Source: Bromus sterilis | Lineage: Eukaryota > Streptophyta > Magnoliopsida > Poales > Poaceae | DNA: 64,000 bases | Assembly (NCBI GenBank): GCA_950022295.1 | Contig: OX465596.1 | Coordinates: 128,692,501-128,756,500 of the forward strand | Direction of reading: 5' to 3' | In this document: positions 31,980-43,241 of the stretch, piece after piece | How positions within the stretch are numbered: position 1 is the first letter of the stretch | Layout: each line of letters begins with the position of its first letter | Program-made: the position numbers and the translations under genes | Notes under the pieces: generated by a model | Seen by the model: only the letters and a program-made list of their open reading frames with translations | Databases searched by the model: none | What the model was told of the DNA's origin: nothing

Positions 31980-33432
31980 TGATACATCCAAAATGCATCA
32001 CTATTTTATATCGTAATTCACCCCTATTCATTGATATATTTTATGTTATGATGCTATTCTTATGTTGTTTTGGCTTGTTTTAAACAGTTTCCAACTTTCT
32101 CATGCCGAAGCAGCAGTCACAGGATTCAGCGGTAAAAAGTGGACACAGAGTTGCTGAATCAGAAGACCTCCAAATGACCTAAAAATAGACGGAGGTTATT
32201 TTCCAGAAAAATGACAGAGGCACTCAAAACAAGAGCCAAAGGGGGGCTACCAGGTGCCCAGGCACCCTCCTGGCGCGGACCCCACCAGGGGCGCGCCGGG
32301 AGGCCGCCTAGACCCCTAGGGCCACTCCCGGCTCCCCCCTTTGGCCTATATATTCATCGCCACCCAAAAACCCTAAAAAGAGAGGAGATTCGCGAGTTTC
32401 GCCACCGCTCTGTGGCGGAAACCTACAGAGAAGAAAATACATCTCCGGCGGCCAGATTCCTCCGAGAAGGGGAGATCATCGCCATCGTCATCACCATCGT
32501 CACGGGCATCATCGAGATCATCATCCCCAACATCATCACCATCTCCACCACCGTCCTATCTCATCTCACAATTGCAACTTGTGCTGTAATCCGTACTATC
32601 TATCCTCTGTACTCTACCGGTGTTGATTACTCTTTTGTGGTGAATGCTATTGAGTTTTGTTGGAGAAATATTGTTATGTATAGATTGTTTATCACCTATT
32701 TATCACCACTGATCATGATCTCTTTTATGTCTTGTGAGTACTCACATTAGTTCTTGTGGACATGGGAGAAGTCTATTTGTTAGTAGTCATATGATGTTGA
32801 AGTAATATGTGTTGTTTGATATTTAAGTTGTGTTGTTATTTTCCTAGTGGTGTTATGTGAGTCGAACACTCAACACTACACCTTTCTAAAGACCTAGGGG
32901 AATGCATTGTGTATAAAGAATGCTTAAAGTGGGTTGCCGGAGTGAAAAGAACCTGAACCCCAGTTTCCACACATTTGCACAAGGGTATAATGGATCCTTG
33001 ATCGTATTGTTGTGGATGCTTGCAAGATGTTTAATCATAAGAGTGCACTTATCTTAGTCTAGAAGGTGTACTAGCATAGATCCACCCACTCAACACTTAT
33101 CAACACAAAACATAGTATCGATACGGAATATGGCAAAAGCACATGACTACCTCTCCCGTGTGTCCTCAAAAACGCTTTGGCCTTTATAAGTTCAGTTGCT
33201 AGGCTTATCCTTTGCTCAAAAGTATTGGGCCACTTGTTACTCCTCAGTACCTTTCACTTTGCTTGCTTTTATCTTCTCGTTGCTTATATCGAAACCCCCC
33301 CTAAAAAGCTATCTTTCAGTGCTTGCATCTATTCATCTACCAAAGTCACTTATCAATATCTTCTGCTCCTCGTTGGTTTCGACACTCTTATCGAAAAAGC
33401 TACAATAGATCCCCTACAGCTGAGGGTCATTA
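31980..33432 (+). repeat. 3' LTR of Athila-like gypsy (1453 bp)
   Basis: It starts TGATACATCCAAAATGC after the PPT and ends GGGTCATTA, where the 5' LTR has GGTTCATCA, so the CA end has mutated to TA. A TATA-like CCTATATATTC lies near 32345, followed by a leader-like GC segment. The long frame at 32211-32750 lies wholly in LTR sequence and is not taken as a gene. Confidence 0.9.
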
Positions 33433-34020
33433 ACGATTTCGTGCTTCATCGCCAAACAATAGGGAAAAGCAGATCCGTGACTTCGACTTCTGCTGGAAGG
33501 AGAACACCAAGGATGTTCCTAGCGCTGGGGAAATCTACTTTTCTCAACTTGGAGTCCCTAGACAAGGTACGGGGTATGGTGACCATGAGGCACAATGAGT
33601 GGGGAGCCACCGAAATCTGGCCAGCGTCGCGACGGATTGAGGAGATCTCCGCTGCCACCTTCCCTTTCTTTTTCCACTTTGTCCTCTGTGGCATGGTGCC
33701 GCCCTTCTCTGATTTCTTCTACGCTGTGCTAGATAACTATTAGATCCACGCACTGTACCTCTGCGCTGAAACCATTCTCCTCCTTGCCAATTTTTCCTAT
33801 CTCTGCGAGGGGGGGGGGGGAAGATGGCGCCCATGCTCGAGTGACTTCGCCAACTTAAAGGTGGGCGCCTAACAGGCCCGATGGTCACCAAGGAGTTCCT
33901 AGGGCAGCAGGTTGCCCCGCTTCAGAGGCGCTCATGCCCGGTGTGGCTCCTCAACAGAGTCTCGGACCGCATGAGGCTAGCCACGCAGGGGGGCCTCCGG
34001 ATGAGTGCTGGTGAAGATCG
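33433..34020 (+). pseudogene. Gypsy-type gag-like fragment (Transposase_28-like)
   Basis: A translation tract continuing from the LTR frame shows FFFHFVLCGMVPPFSDFF followed by AVLDNY, then (after a TAG) IHALYLCAETILLLANF. This resembles the N-terminal domain of 'putative gypsy type transposon' proteins in grasses. A later piece (about 33880-34010) reads KEFLGQQVAPLQRR. A G run at about 33810-33820 and frameshifts break it. It belongs to a different element from the LTR at 31980-33432 and has no recognisable partner nearby. Confidence 0.6.
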
Positions 34021-34600
34021 AGGGGATTCAGTTCCATATGGGTATGTGTCGCACCTTCCTTCGGCCTTGGCTCCTGACAAGCGGATAACCCCACGACTCC
34101 TGAACACGAGGGTAGCTAGTGCTTGTCCAGACAGAAGGCCCACTAGAAGCTTCAGCTGGCCCAAGATCAACCCACCCGAAGCATCGATGGTTGCGTCTAC
34201 GTGGAGTGCAAGGAGGTTTGGAGTTCAAGGTGTGCTCGCCAAGACTAGATAGATTAGGCAATCTCCTTTGTAAACCTAGATGGACTCCTTGTGACCATGC
34301 CTAGTATATAAAGGATGGGAGAGGGGACGTCTAGGGCATACAATCTGGCATAGCTCCACCCTGGGCTAGAGCACTCTCGTCAAGACATCCACTGTAATCG
34401 CCTCCATCATAATACAACTGAGAAGAAAGTAGGGGTTTTACCGATCGAGGGCCCCGAACCTGGTTAAATCCCTGTCTCCTGTTAGCCAACGAGCATCGCC
34501 AACCTGCACTCCTATATCTACGATATAAACCCAGGGTTCCTAACCATGGGATTTGCCGAGGCCGATCATCATCAATTGGTGCCGACCATGGGGAAGACGT
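34021..34600 (+). repeat. LTR end with PBS of a degenerate gypsy element
   Basis: A TATA-like AGTATATAAAGGATGGG near 34305 and the end ...GATCATCA are followed directly by ATTGGTGCCGACCATGGGG, which looks like a primer binding site at about 34576. The LTR start is not identifiable. The internal region is cut after about 25 bases by the copia LTR at 34601. Confidence 0.5.
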
Positions 34601-36228
34601 TGTTGGGGTTTGTAGCAGAAAACAATAATTTTTCTAACTAGCATTAACGATTTCCCAAGATCTATCTAGCCGTATTTACGTAACAGGGAGACTTGCGGAT
34701 AACATATCTCGGGTTGTAGTCCGTTGCGCGGGAAACGTTCCCGCAAACTTGGTCGATGTAGTCGATCGAAGTTCACAGCCCCTTGGCTATGTTAGCACCC
34801 TGTCGGGTGGAGTGCCACACGTGTAGCCCCTAATTGTACTCGCACACGTACGAAACTTGACGACGACCTCCGATCTCCGAACCACCGAAGGTGGCGGAAG
34901 TAGACTCCAAGAACCGGAGATTCGGCAGCACGACAACGTAAATCTCACTACAAGCTCAAAACAAGGGGAGCCCACCGTGGAAGATACGAGTGGAGAAGAC
35001 CGAAGAAAATTGATCTCAATTCTGGATTCTATTTATTTTCCACGAATTTCTGTGTATGAAATAAAGCCACCCACCACATCTATATATAGGGGGAGGGGAG
35101 GGGGTCAACCCCCTTCCCTTAGCAATGTGGGACTAAAGTCCCTTTTCTAAGGGGGGTGGCCTGCCAAGGAGGGGAGGGGGGTGAACCCCACATGGGCCGT
35201 AGGGCCCATGGCGCCTACCCATTCCTTTTTTTTCCTTTTCCCTTTTATTCCCCTAATGGGATTCTTTCATAAATAAGACCCATTGCACTTTTTAATTATA
35301 AATAAAATGATTTATTAATTCATTTAATTAAAAAATAAAACATATTATTTCATCTCCCGGTATGTCTTCCCTTATTCTCCGGTAACTCCTATAGTTCCAA
35401 AAAGGTCTCCGATAACATCGATCCCTTCAGTGTGTTACCCTATGGTCCGAGAACACTCCAGTCATGACCGAGATGAGGCTACGGTGAATGATCATCAGCG
35501 GGACCTGGATTCCGGATATTAACACCGATTTGGACCTTACGTCATATAGCATTCCCTTTGTCATCGATACCAGATAAGTTCGAGATTCGATCAATGACAT
35601 CGTATGTCTGGTTCTATCTCATTACCGACAAATCTTATTTCACTCGTTCCATGATATTCATCCCCGTGACCTAGTCACACGCTGCGCAACTTTATGGATG
35701 CAATCTCACCGAGTGGGCCCTTAGTATCTTTCCATTACATGGATTGAAAAATCCCGCTCTTGAATCAAAACTCATCAACATATATAATTAGAATACCTAA
35801 GATACACCTTTATGGACAGCATATTTCAGTCAGGCGGTGGATGTAGGTCAAAGCATCCGAGAAGATAACAATTATGCATGATCTCACAGTCTAAGGAACG
35901 GTCTACTACATTCTTTTATTAAAACACTAGTCCTTCATGCTTTGATCATGTTGCAATCCTTACATTGGGTAATGTTCATCACGTCATTCATCTAATGAGG
36001 TGACCTCACAGCCAATTGACTTGATTGTCCATGATCGCGAAACCACGATCATCAGTTGACCATGAACTAGTTATATAGAGGCTAACTAGGAACATTGGTT
36101 GTTTCTATACCACACCTGTATCATTGTTTCACTGATACAGTTCTAGCACATTATGAAACTGGTTATGAACTTTCTTAGATATATTGGTATAATCACATAT
36201 TATTTGCCTCTAGAGCATATAGCCAACA
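34601..36228 (-). repeat. Copia 3' LTR (Angela/WIS-like), minus strand
   Basis: Read on the minus strand it starts TGTTGGCTATATGCTCTAGA and ends ...CTACAAACCCCAACA, matching the general form of Triticeae Angela/WIS/BARE LTRs (TGTTGGAAATATGCCCTAGA). A TATATATAG promoter-like site lies near 35083. The adjoining PPT on its right shows this is a 3' LTR, not a solo LTR. The candidate 5-bp target copy on its left is GACGT; the right partner is lost. Confidence 0.85.
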
Positions 36229-36239
36229 GTCTCCCACTT
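36229..36239 (-). other. Copia polypurine tract remnant
   Basis: On the minus strand this is AAGTGGGAGAC immediately before the LTR TGTTGG, the standard PPT of Angela/WIS/BARE-type elements. It is all that remains of the internal domain; the next base begins another LTR. Confidence 0.8.
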
Positions 36240-36527
36240 TGTGACACCCCCAAAATCAAGCCTTGTACGGTAATCATACGCGCATGGTACACGACCGAGA
36301 TCAGGGACTCACGGTAAGATATAACCACACAACTCTATAAATAATATAATAAAAGTTGTTTAATACAAGCCAGGGGCCACGAGGGCTCGAATACAACATC
36401 TCGAAGGGACCAAGTTAGCGGAAGCAATAGTATCTGAGTACAGACACAGGGTACACATGATCTTCCTTAAGAAGGCTAGCACAAAAACAAGAACGATCGA
36501 AAAGGAGAGGCCTCCTGCCTGGGAACT
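36240..36527 (-). repeat. Fragment of the 643-4800 LTR family
   Basis: It starts exactly at the LTR terminus TGTGACACCCCC and runs parallel to 643-930 (same order of ...TCAGGGACTCACGG..., ...GTTTAATACAAGCCAGGGG..., ...AGGCCTCCTGCCTGGGAAC). It is cut by the gypsy LTR at 36528, whose left target copy would be GGAAC. Confidence 0.85.
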
Positions 36528-37626
36528 GATACGTCCGAAACGTATCTATAATTTATGCTTTCTCCTTGCCTCTTTTGTGTTATATTGATATGATATTGAT
36601 GAACTTCCATACACTTTTGATCATATTTGGACTAACCTATTAACTCAGTGCACCCAGTGCCAGTTCCTGTTTTCTGCAGTTTTTCTATTTCAGGTTTCCC
36701 CCATATAAAAAGGTGCTCCAAAAATTCGGGAAAAATCCAATAAAAAATCAGCGTAGAAGAAGCTTCAGGAATCACCGAGGGGGGGCCAGAGGGGACCCAC
36801 CAGGGCCCCAGGCACCCTCCCGGCGCGCCCTAGGGTGGGGCCGCGCCAGGGGGCCGCCTGGACCCCTGGTGGCCCCCCTGGCTGCCCCCTTTGCCCATAT
36901 ATTCTTCATGACGCAAAAACCCCGAGACGGGAACCCTTTTGCACGATCTCTACTCTGTTCCACCGCCGCCGCGCGTCCAATATCGGGAGCACCAGAAGAC
37001 TTCTTCCCGGCACCCTTCCGGAGGGAGGAACCACCTTCGGGAGCTTCTCCACCACCATGGATGCTTCTCGGATGAACCGTGAGTAGTCCACCTTGGACTA
37101 TGGGTCTATGATCAGTAGTTATGTGATGTTCTCCTCCCCTCTTTGTTCTTCATGGATTAGACATCGTGAGCTACCCTACATGATCGAGGCACATATGTAA
37201 TATTTCTGCTGTTGCTATGCTGAGTTTGCTGGGATCCGATGGATTATGAGATTATGTTCAGATTGTGTTTGAGTAGTATATTTGATTCTCCTCTTTTATA
37301 TTTATGGTCTAGATTAATTCTTGCATGTTCTCCGTTGCTATTTATTGCTTTGGCCAAGTAGTAGGTAGTGACTCCAAGAGGGAGCGTTACGCATGATTGT
37401 GGGTTCATGCCCCCCGATGACTAGCTTGAGTGACAAAAACATGAGTCTAGGGGATGTGTTGTTGCCACAAGGGGGAAAACAACGGTGCTTGTACTTGCGG
37501 GTGCAAGGATTGTTTACTTTATGCAAAGTTCTTTAATGCAGTTGTCCGTTGCTTTGAGTTTACACTTTGGGTGGGATTCGCAACTTAATACCAGCGGGAT
37601 GTTTTGGATAGATATCTCAAGGTGGA

Positions 37627-38072
37627 TGACGGGGATGTGGCCCGGCAAATCCCATGGTCAGGGACCCTGGGTTAGTCATGAGACGCACAGGTTGGACGAT
37701 AGCTCGTCGGCTAACAGGAGGATACATTGCTGCTCGATATTATTGATTGGAGATGGCGATTACAGGGAAGCCAAGGCTAGTGCGCACAAGGCTAGGGTTA
37801 CAGATCGTGTATTGGTTGATCTCGACATCTCCCCCCTAGCCCTTATATACTAGGCTAGGTCTCGGGGAGTCCGTCCTGGATTACAGATGAGGTTACCTAA
37901 CCCTGATCTTGTTTTGTACGGAAGGTTTGCACCTTCCTTATGAGTCGCGGACTCCTACGTCGGTGCCACTAGTGGGACAAGGCGGGGCCCAGACGACATC
38001 TCTGTGGGCCTTCTGTCTTCGGGTACACCGGGTAGGCCCATCCATAGGAGTCGTGGGGTCACCCCCTCGTCA
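37627..38072 (-). repeat. 3' LTR of Tat-like element (446 bp)
   Basis: It begins TGACGGGGATGTGGCCCGGC and ends ACCCCCTCGTCA. Read on the minus strand, a TATATAAGGGC promoter-like site lies near 37845. The adjoining GTATCCCCCGAG (38073-38084) is the PPT region on the minus strand. Confidence 0.92.
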
Positions 38073-38262
38073 GTATCCCCCGAGTGCCCTCGTGGATTTC
38101 GAGTAGTAGGGCTTTGCCGTCTTCCTCGTCGATGCACTTTTGGAGTATCTGGGTGATGCTGCGCTTGTATAACTATCTGCTGATCACTGTGAATGCCTTG
38201 GATTGACAACTGATGCGCCGAGCTTCTGAAACGTCTTGAAGTAGCGTGCCTTCCATTAAGAA

Positions 38263-41200
38263 TCATAGGAACGGTGTTGTCCACGTTGGTCCTTCAAGTG
38301 CTGTTGAATCTGTAGGTTCGACCGCTTGGCTGTTGTTGCCTTCGGATGGGCTCGTTGATGCCACCTGTGCTGGCTCAATGGTGTCGTCATCTATAGCCGC
38401 CTCGGGTGCTGCTGTTTTTACCTTGATGGATCTCTGGCTGATTCTTTCGAGGAAAACGCCGGGTGGTACTAGTCCTCGAGTCGAGCCGATGTTTGCGAGT
38501 TCGTCGGCTTCTGTGTTGTTTGTTCTGGGGATATAATTGAGCTCGCAATCGTCGAAACTTCCTTCGAGTGTGTTGTAGAGCTTCTGATAGGCCGCCATGT
38601 TGTCGGCTACTGCATTGCAGTCTTTCATCGCCTGCTGAATGACGAGGTTGGAGTCTCCGTAGATTACGAGGCGAGTGGCGCCGCATGTTTTGGCCATGCG
38701 CATGCCATAGAGAAGTGCCTCGTATTCGGATTCGTTGTTGGAGGCGTGGCTGAAGTTGATCTGGAGGACGTATTTGAGCTTCGTTCCTTTGGGGGAGACT
38801 AGAACAACTCATGCTCCGGCTCCTTGCTGTCTTATAGACCCATCAAAAAACATTGTCCATGAGTTCGATAGGTCCGGGGGCCTGGTGTCTAGACCTCCCT
38901 CCACTCAACCTGAAAATCTGGGAGGACTTGGGCCTTGATTGCTGTTGGGTGCTTGAACTGTAGGTCCCACGGGCTGAGCTCAATGTTCCACTCGGAGACT
39001 CGCCCAGTCGCTCCGGGGTTGTTGAGGATGTCCGCGAGTGGTGCGCTGCTCACGGTTGTGATAGGGTGTTCGTCGAAGTAGTGCGACACCTTTCTTGAGG
39101 TCGTGATGATGGAAGTAGTAGCTTCTGGTAGTGCGGGTACCGCTGTTGGGATTTTGTCAAGAGCATGCTGAGGTAGTAGATCGGCCTTTGTATTCTTTGG
39201 ACCATGCCTTCTTCTGTGCGCTCGACGACGAGTGATGTGCTTACCACGCTGTTGCGTGCTGCCACATAGAGGTACAATTTATCTCGTTCTTTGGGTACCG
39301 CCAGGATTGGTGGGGTCGAGAGTGGCTTCTTTAGGTCCGCGAATGCTTTGCGGGCTTATTCGGTACACTCGAATTTCTCCCCTTTTCTGAGCATCTGGTA
39401 AAATGGCAGTGTGCGCTCTCCCAATCTGCTGATGAAACGACTTAAGGTTGCGAGTCTTCCGGTGAGCTGTTGTAGGCCTGTGATGTCGGTTGGCTCCTGC
39501 ATCCTGGCGATTGCTCGAACTTTCTCGGGGTTCGCCTCGATTCCTCGGGCGGAAACCATGTACCCGAGGAACTTCTCGGCTGGGACACCGAATGCGCACT
39601 TCTTCAGGTTGAGCTTGATTCTGTACTTGTTGAGTGCTGCGAAGGTCTCGCGCAGGTCGTCGAGCAACGTGTTTGCACTGTAAGCTTTGATGACGATATC
39701 GTCCACGTAGACTTGCACATTTCTTCCGATTTTCTCTTTCAAGCAGACTTGCATCATCCACTGTTATGTGGCACCGGCGTTCTTGAGTTCGAAGGGCATT
39801 GTCCTGTAGCAAAATACGCCGTAAGGGGTGATGAATGATGTGCGCTCTTCGTCTTCTTCCTTCATTCTGATCTGATTGTATCCTGAGTAGGCGTCGAGGA
39901 ACGATAGTAGATCGCATCCTGCTGTCGAGTCGATTATCTGATCGATTCTTGGCAGGGGAAAGTGATCCTTTGGGCAGTGTTTGTTGACTGGCCCGTAGTC
40001 GACGCACATTCGTATAACGTCTGTGTCTTTCCTGGGGACCAACACAGGGTTGGCAATCCAAGTGGCTTTCTTCGTCTCTCGGATGAATTGGGCGTCGAGT
40101 AATCGGTTGAATTCCTTCCCGATTTCTCTGCGCTTTGGTTCTGAGATTCTGCGTATTGCTTATTTTACTGGCTTGGTGTTTGGCTTGATACGTAGCGCGT
40201 GTTCCGCGAACTCGCGCGGTACTCCTGGCATGTCGGCTGGGCACCAAGCAAAGATTTCCTATTCTTCACGGAGGAAAGCGATGAGGGCCGTTGCTTGCTC
40301 TTCCGGGAGGTGGGCGTACATGCGGACTATTTTTTCTGGGTCCGTCGGGTGCACCTGGTGGGTGACCGTGTCGCTGTCGATCCTAAAGTCTCGTCCAAGC
40401 TCTTTTGACTCGCTTCGGCTTGCTAGCCGAAAGATACCTTTGTCTGTCGCCATGGCTATCTCTGTGAGTTCTTGCTCAGCTCCAAAGGTGTCGGAGACTT
40501 TGTGGAAATCGCGATCGCATTGGTCTGATTTGGTGAAGCTCCCGTTGACTGTAATGACGCCCGCGGATCCTGGCATCTTGAGTTTGAGGTAGGCGTAGTG
40601 CGGAATCTCCATGAATTGCGCGAATGCTGGACGTCCCAATAGGGCGTGGTACTGCGACTGCCAATCGAGTACCTCGAACTCGAGGATGTGTCTTGTGAAA
40701 TTGCATCTGTTGCCAAAGACAACTTCGAGCTTGATTATTCCAAGGGATGTAGACACTTCTCCTGGGACTACTCCGTATAGCACGGTGTTTGATTTTTTCC
40801 ATACTGATCATGGGATCAGCATCTTGTGTAGGGTGCTGACGAAGATTATGTTCATGCTGCTGCCTCCGTCCATGAAGATTCTGTCCATGTCGTACCCTCC
40901 AATTTGAGCATCGAGTACCAAGGGCGCGTGCCCCGGCCTTGGGACTCCAGGTGGGTGATCGTTCTGGGAGAACTTGATACTAGTTTCTGCGTCGTGTAGC
41001 TGATAGACTTCGACTGTGTTTAGGCTCTCGACTGCTCTGGCTTGCAGGGTGCAGGCGTCCTGTTGGGCTTGCGATCCCCTGCCTTTTTCGATCGTGCACA
41101 CCTGTCCTTGAGTCGGGTTGGAGCGTCTCTCGGGACTTGGAGTCGGCGACTGCTCGGTTCGTCGGGTGCGTTTGTCTTCTCGCTGTTTTTCCTCCTTAAG

Positions 41201-41539
41201 GCTGTCGGCGAGTTCGTTGAACAGGCGGCAGTTTCTCAGGGTGTGGCCCGATGTGATGTCTCCCCGGTCGTCTTCGAAGAAGTGGATCGTGCAGGGTCCT
41301 TCTAGCTGCTCCTTGACCGTGAGTTTCCTGGATCCGGCGTGCCGTTTCCTCCTTGAGATTCGGAAGAATAGCGCGTGATCCGCTGGGTGTTCGTGGACTC
41401 GTGTATTGATTTCGATCCCCACGCTCAGATTCTGGTTCCTTATAAGGTTGGCGAATTCGTCTGGTCTTCGATCTGGGTCGTAGTATTCGCCGGCCTGAGT
41501 CTGAGAGTCACTGTCGTGGCGGGCGACGACTGTCCGCAC
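38263..41539 (-). pseudogene. gag-protease-RT-RNase H polyprotein remnant (Tat-like)
   Basis: Read leftwards from 41539: the gag C-terminal part, then protease with DGGSS (near 40870) and a protease-flanking ALLGRPAFAQFM. RT carries MCVDYGPVNKHCPKDHFPLP, FLDAYSGYNQI and catalytic YVDD (39709-39698). The first RNase H lies at about 39300-38890. A second RNase H has FFDGS, NESEYEAL and YGDSNL (about 38850-38500). In-frame stops lie at 40808, 40259, near 40161, 39764 and 39356, with frameshifts near 39090 and between 38890 and 38700. After the second RNase H a short unrecognised tail ends at 38263 and no integrase follows. The protein is not functional. Confidence 0.9.
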
Positions 41540-42047
41540 GGCGGCGGGTCGTCGATTGGTCGGCGAGCGCGTAGCTGTGCACTACGACTCGTCGAGTGGG
41601 GCTTCTTCATGGAATCCTCACGCCTGTCCTCTAGGTCGTCGATTTCTTCTTTTTTGACGGTGATCTTGAGGATCGCTGATCTCGCGCTCTGAGTCGGCGT
41701 CTTGTTGTGCGGCTGGTGCTTGGGTGGCGGCGGGTCGTCGAGTGCTCGGCGGGTCCTCTGCTTCGTGCTTTAGCTCATCGATCGGGATCTCTGTGTAGAA
41801 CCCTCGCGCCTTTCTTTTGGGTCGTCGAGTTCTCCTTCGCTGGCGGTGGGCTCGGTTGCCGCCGTAGTATGGGTCTTGGCACAGCTGCAGGCCGAGCGAT
41901 CACGCTGGGGCGGTAGAGATGTTCTTCGTGATCTTGAATTATTCTGGTGGATTGGATCTGGTTTTTGCTCTTGAGTTGTGTCTTGTTGAAGACGGAACCG
42001 CCGAGATCGTAATTCAAACCTGTGTAGTTCCCACAGACGGCGCCAAT
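41540..42047 (-). other. Leader, gag remnant and PBS of Tat-like element
   Basis: The PBS occupies 42028-42045, two bases from the right LTR. The rest is Arg/Ser-rich in translation with no recognisable gag N-terminal domain, so most of gag seems deleted or decayed. Confidence 0.65.
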
Positions 42048-42492
42048 TGATGGGGATGTGGCCCGGCAAATCCCATGGTCAGGGACCCTGGGTTAGTCAT
42101 GAGAGGCACCGGTTGGACTATAGCTCGTCGGCTAACAGGAGGATACGTTCCTGCTTGATATTATTGATTGGAGATGGCCATTACAGGGAAGCCAAGGCTA
42201 GTGCACACAAGGCTAGGGCTACAGATTTTGTATTGGTTGATCTCGACGTCTCCCTTCCTAGCCCTTATATACTAGGCTAGGTCTCGGGGAGTCCGTCCTG
42301 GATTACAGATGAGGTTTCCTAACCCTGATTTTGTTTCGTACGGCAGGTTTGTACCTTCCTTATGAGTCGCGGACTCCTACGTCGGTGCCACTAGTGGGCC
42401 AAGGCGGGGCCCAGACGGCATCTCTGTGGGCCTTTTGTCTTCGGGTACACCAGGTAGGTCCATCCATAGGAGTCGTGGGGTCACCCTCGTCA
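42048..42492 (-). repeat. 5' LTR of Tat-like element (445 bp)
   Basis: TGATGGGGATGTGGCCCGGC to ACCCTCGTCA. It closely matches 37627-38072 base for base with scattered substitutions, consistent with LTRs that were identical at insertion. Confidence 0.92.
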
Positions 42493-43081
42493 GTGGATGA
42501 TTAGTAGGTAGATGCAGATGGATTTCAGTCTACTTGTCTTGGCGTACCGCCCATGCTTTTGAGCCTCTTCCTTTCTTTATAGCATAATTAGCATTGGTTT
42601 GCGCACATAATCCTGTCAATTGCCCAGCTGTAATTTTTTTACCTCACATGGCTGTTTTATCGTCTTTGGGAGAGAAACATCACTAGTGAACATCATAGGA
42701 CCCCGGTCCATATTTCCAATACTGTTTACACCCGCTATCAATTTACTGCTTTATTTACTTTTCAATTGCTATCACTATCATTATTATCTCGTGCGTTTTA
42801 TCCTTTGTAAACAACAAGGCCGGAGGAATGGACAACTCCTCTGTACTCGTTGGGAAGCAAAGTTATTTGCTATGTGTGCAGGTCCAGTTGAAGTTAGCAA
42901 CCTCGGTTGTAAACGGAGCCATTGTTCACTTCACCACCTTCTTGTATCTGTTGTAGTCCTATTGGTTCGACATTCAACCTTAGCATCTTCGCTAAGGGAA
43001 ACTTGTTGCTGTCTACATCTCAACCTTCCACTTTGGGTAACCAACGAGGGGCCGTTAATTCGTACCATCAAAAGCAATTTC

Positions 43082-43099
43082 TGGCGCCGTTTCCGGGGA
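43082..43099 (+). other. Primer binding site of host gypsy (tRNA-Asp type)
   Basis: TGGCGCCGTTTCCGGGGA differs at one base from the complement of the plant tRNA-Asp 3' end. It lies 11 bases after the LTR end at 43070, as in related Triticeae elements. Confidence 0.85.
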
Positions 43100-43241
43100 C
43101 TCCACTCTTCAAGATAGGGGAGTTGTACACTATCTTTTATCTTTTCTTTTTAGTCTTGTTAGTTTACCTTACAGTTTTTTATTTAGTGTCCTTTATCAAA
43201 AACCAAAGAAATAGTATGTATAGTTCCTTACTTGCCAATCA

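Larger units (their letters stand above)
23628..33432 (+). mobile_element. Athila-like gypsy retrotransposon, 5' LTR truncated, defective
   Basis: Structure: truncated 5' LTR (23628-25608, with a nested CACTA), PBS at 25621, gag-protease-RT-RNase H-integrase remnants on the plus strand, a long 3' non-coding region, a PPT at about 31967-31979 and a complete 3' LTR (31980-33432). The RT and RNase H motifs (FMDD, YPLPFID, MPFGLCNAPATF, TDHAALKYL) resemble Triticeae Athila-type elements such as Sabrina or WHAM; the exact family is not verified. Many stops and frameshifts, and the loss of the integrase core, make it non-functional. Confidence 0.88.
37627..42492 (-). mobile_element. Tat-like gypsy retrotransposon without integrase
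   Basis: Two LTRs (37627-38072 and 42048-42492) flank a 3975-bp internal region in minus orientation. The 5-bp target duplicate GTGGA is perfect (37622-37626 and 42493-42497). The PBS reads TGGCGCCGTCTGTGGGAA on the minus strand. The internal region keeps part of gag, protease, RT and two RNase H domains, the extra RNase H being characteristic of the Tat lineage. Integrase and most of gag are absent, so it is a deletion derivative that nevertheless shows clean insertion marks. Confidence 0.93.
36528..43070 (+). repeat. 5' LTR of host gypsy, split by the Tat-like element
   Basis: LTR parts 36528-37626 and 42498-43070 join to about 1.67 kb; the intervening 37627-42497 is the nested element plus its second target copy. 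The GC-rich block near 36780-36890, the CCATATATTC TATA-like site and the end ...CGTACCATCA are LTR features. The PBS follows after 11 bases. Confidence 0.85.

Noticed and set aside
32211..32750. 179-codon open frame
   Set aside because: It lies wholly in LTR sequence (31980-33432), is low complexity at the end (Ile/Thr from ATC repeats) and has no domain.
34601..36228. Solo copia LTR
   Set aside because: The PPT remains attached on the right, so this is the 3' LTR of a truncated element and not a recombination solo LTR.
42620..43117. Open frame of 165 codons before the PBS
   Set aside because: It is LTR sequence of the host gypsy that runs through the PBS; no domain.
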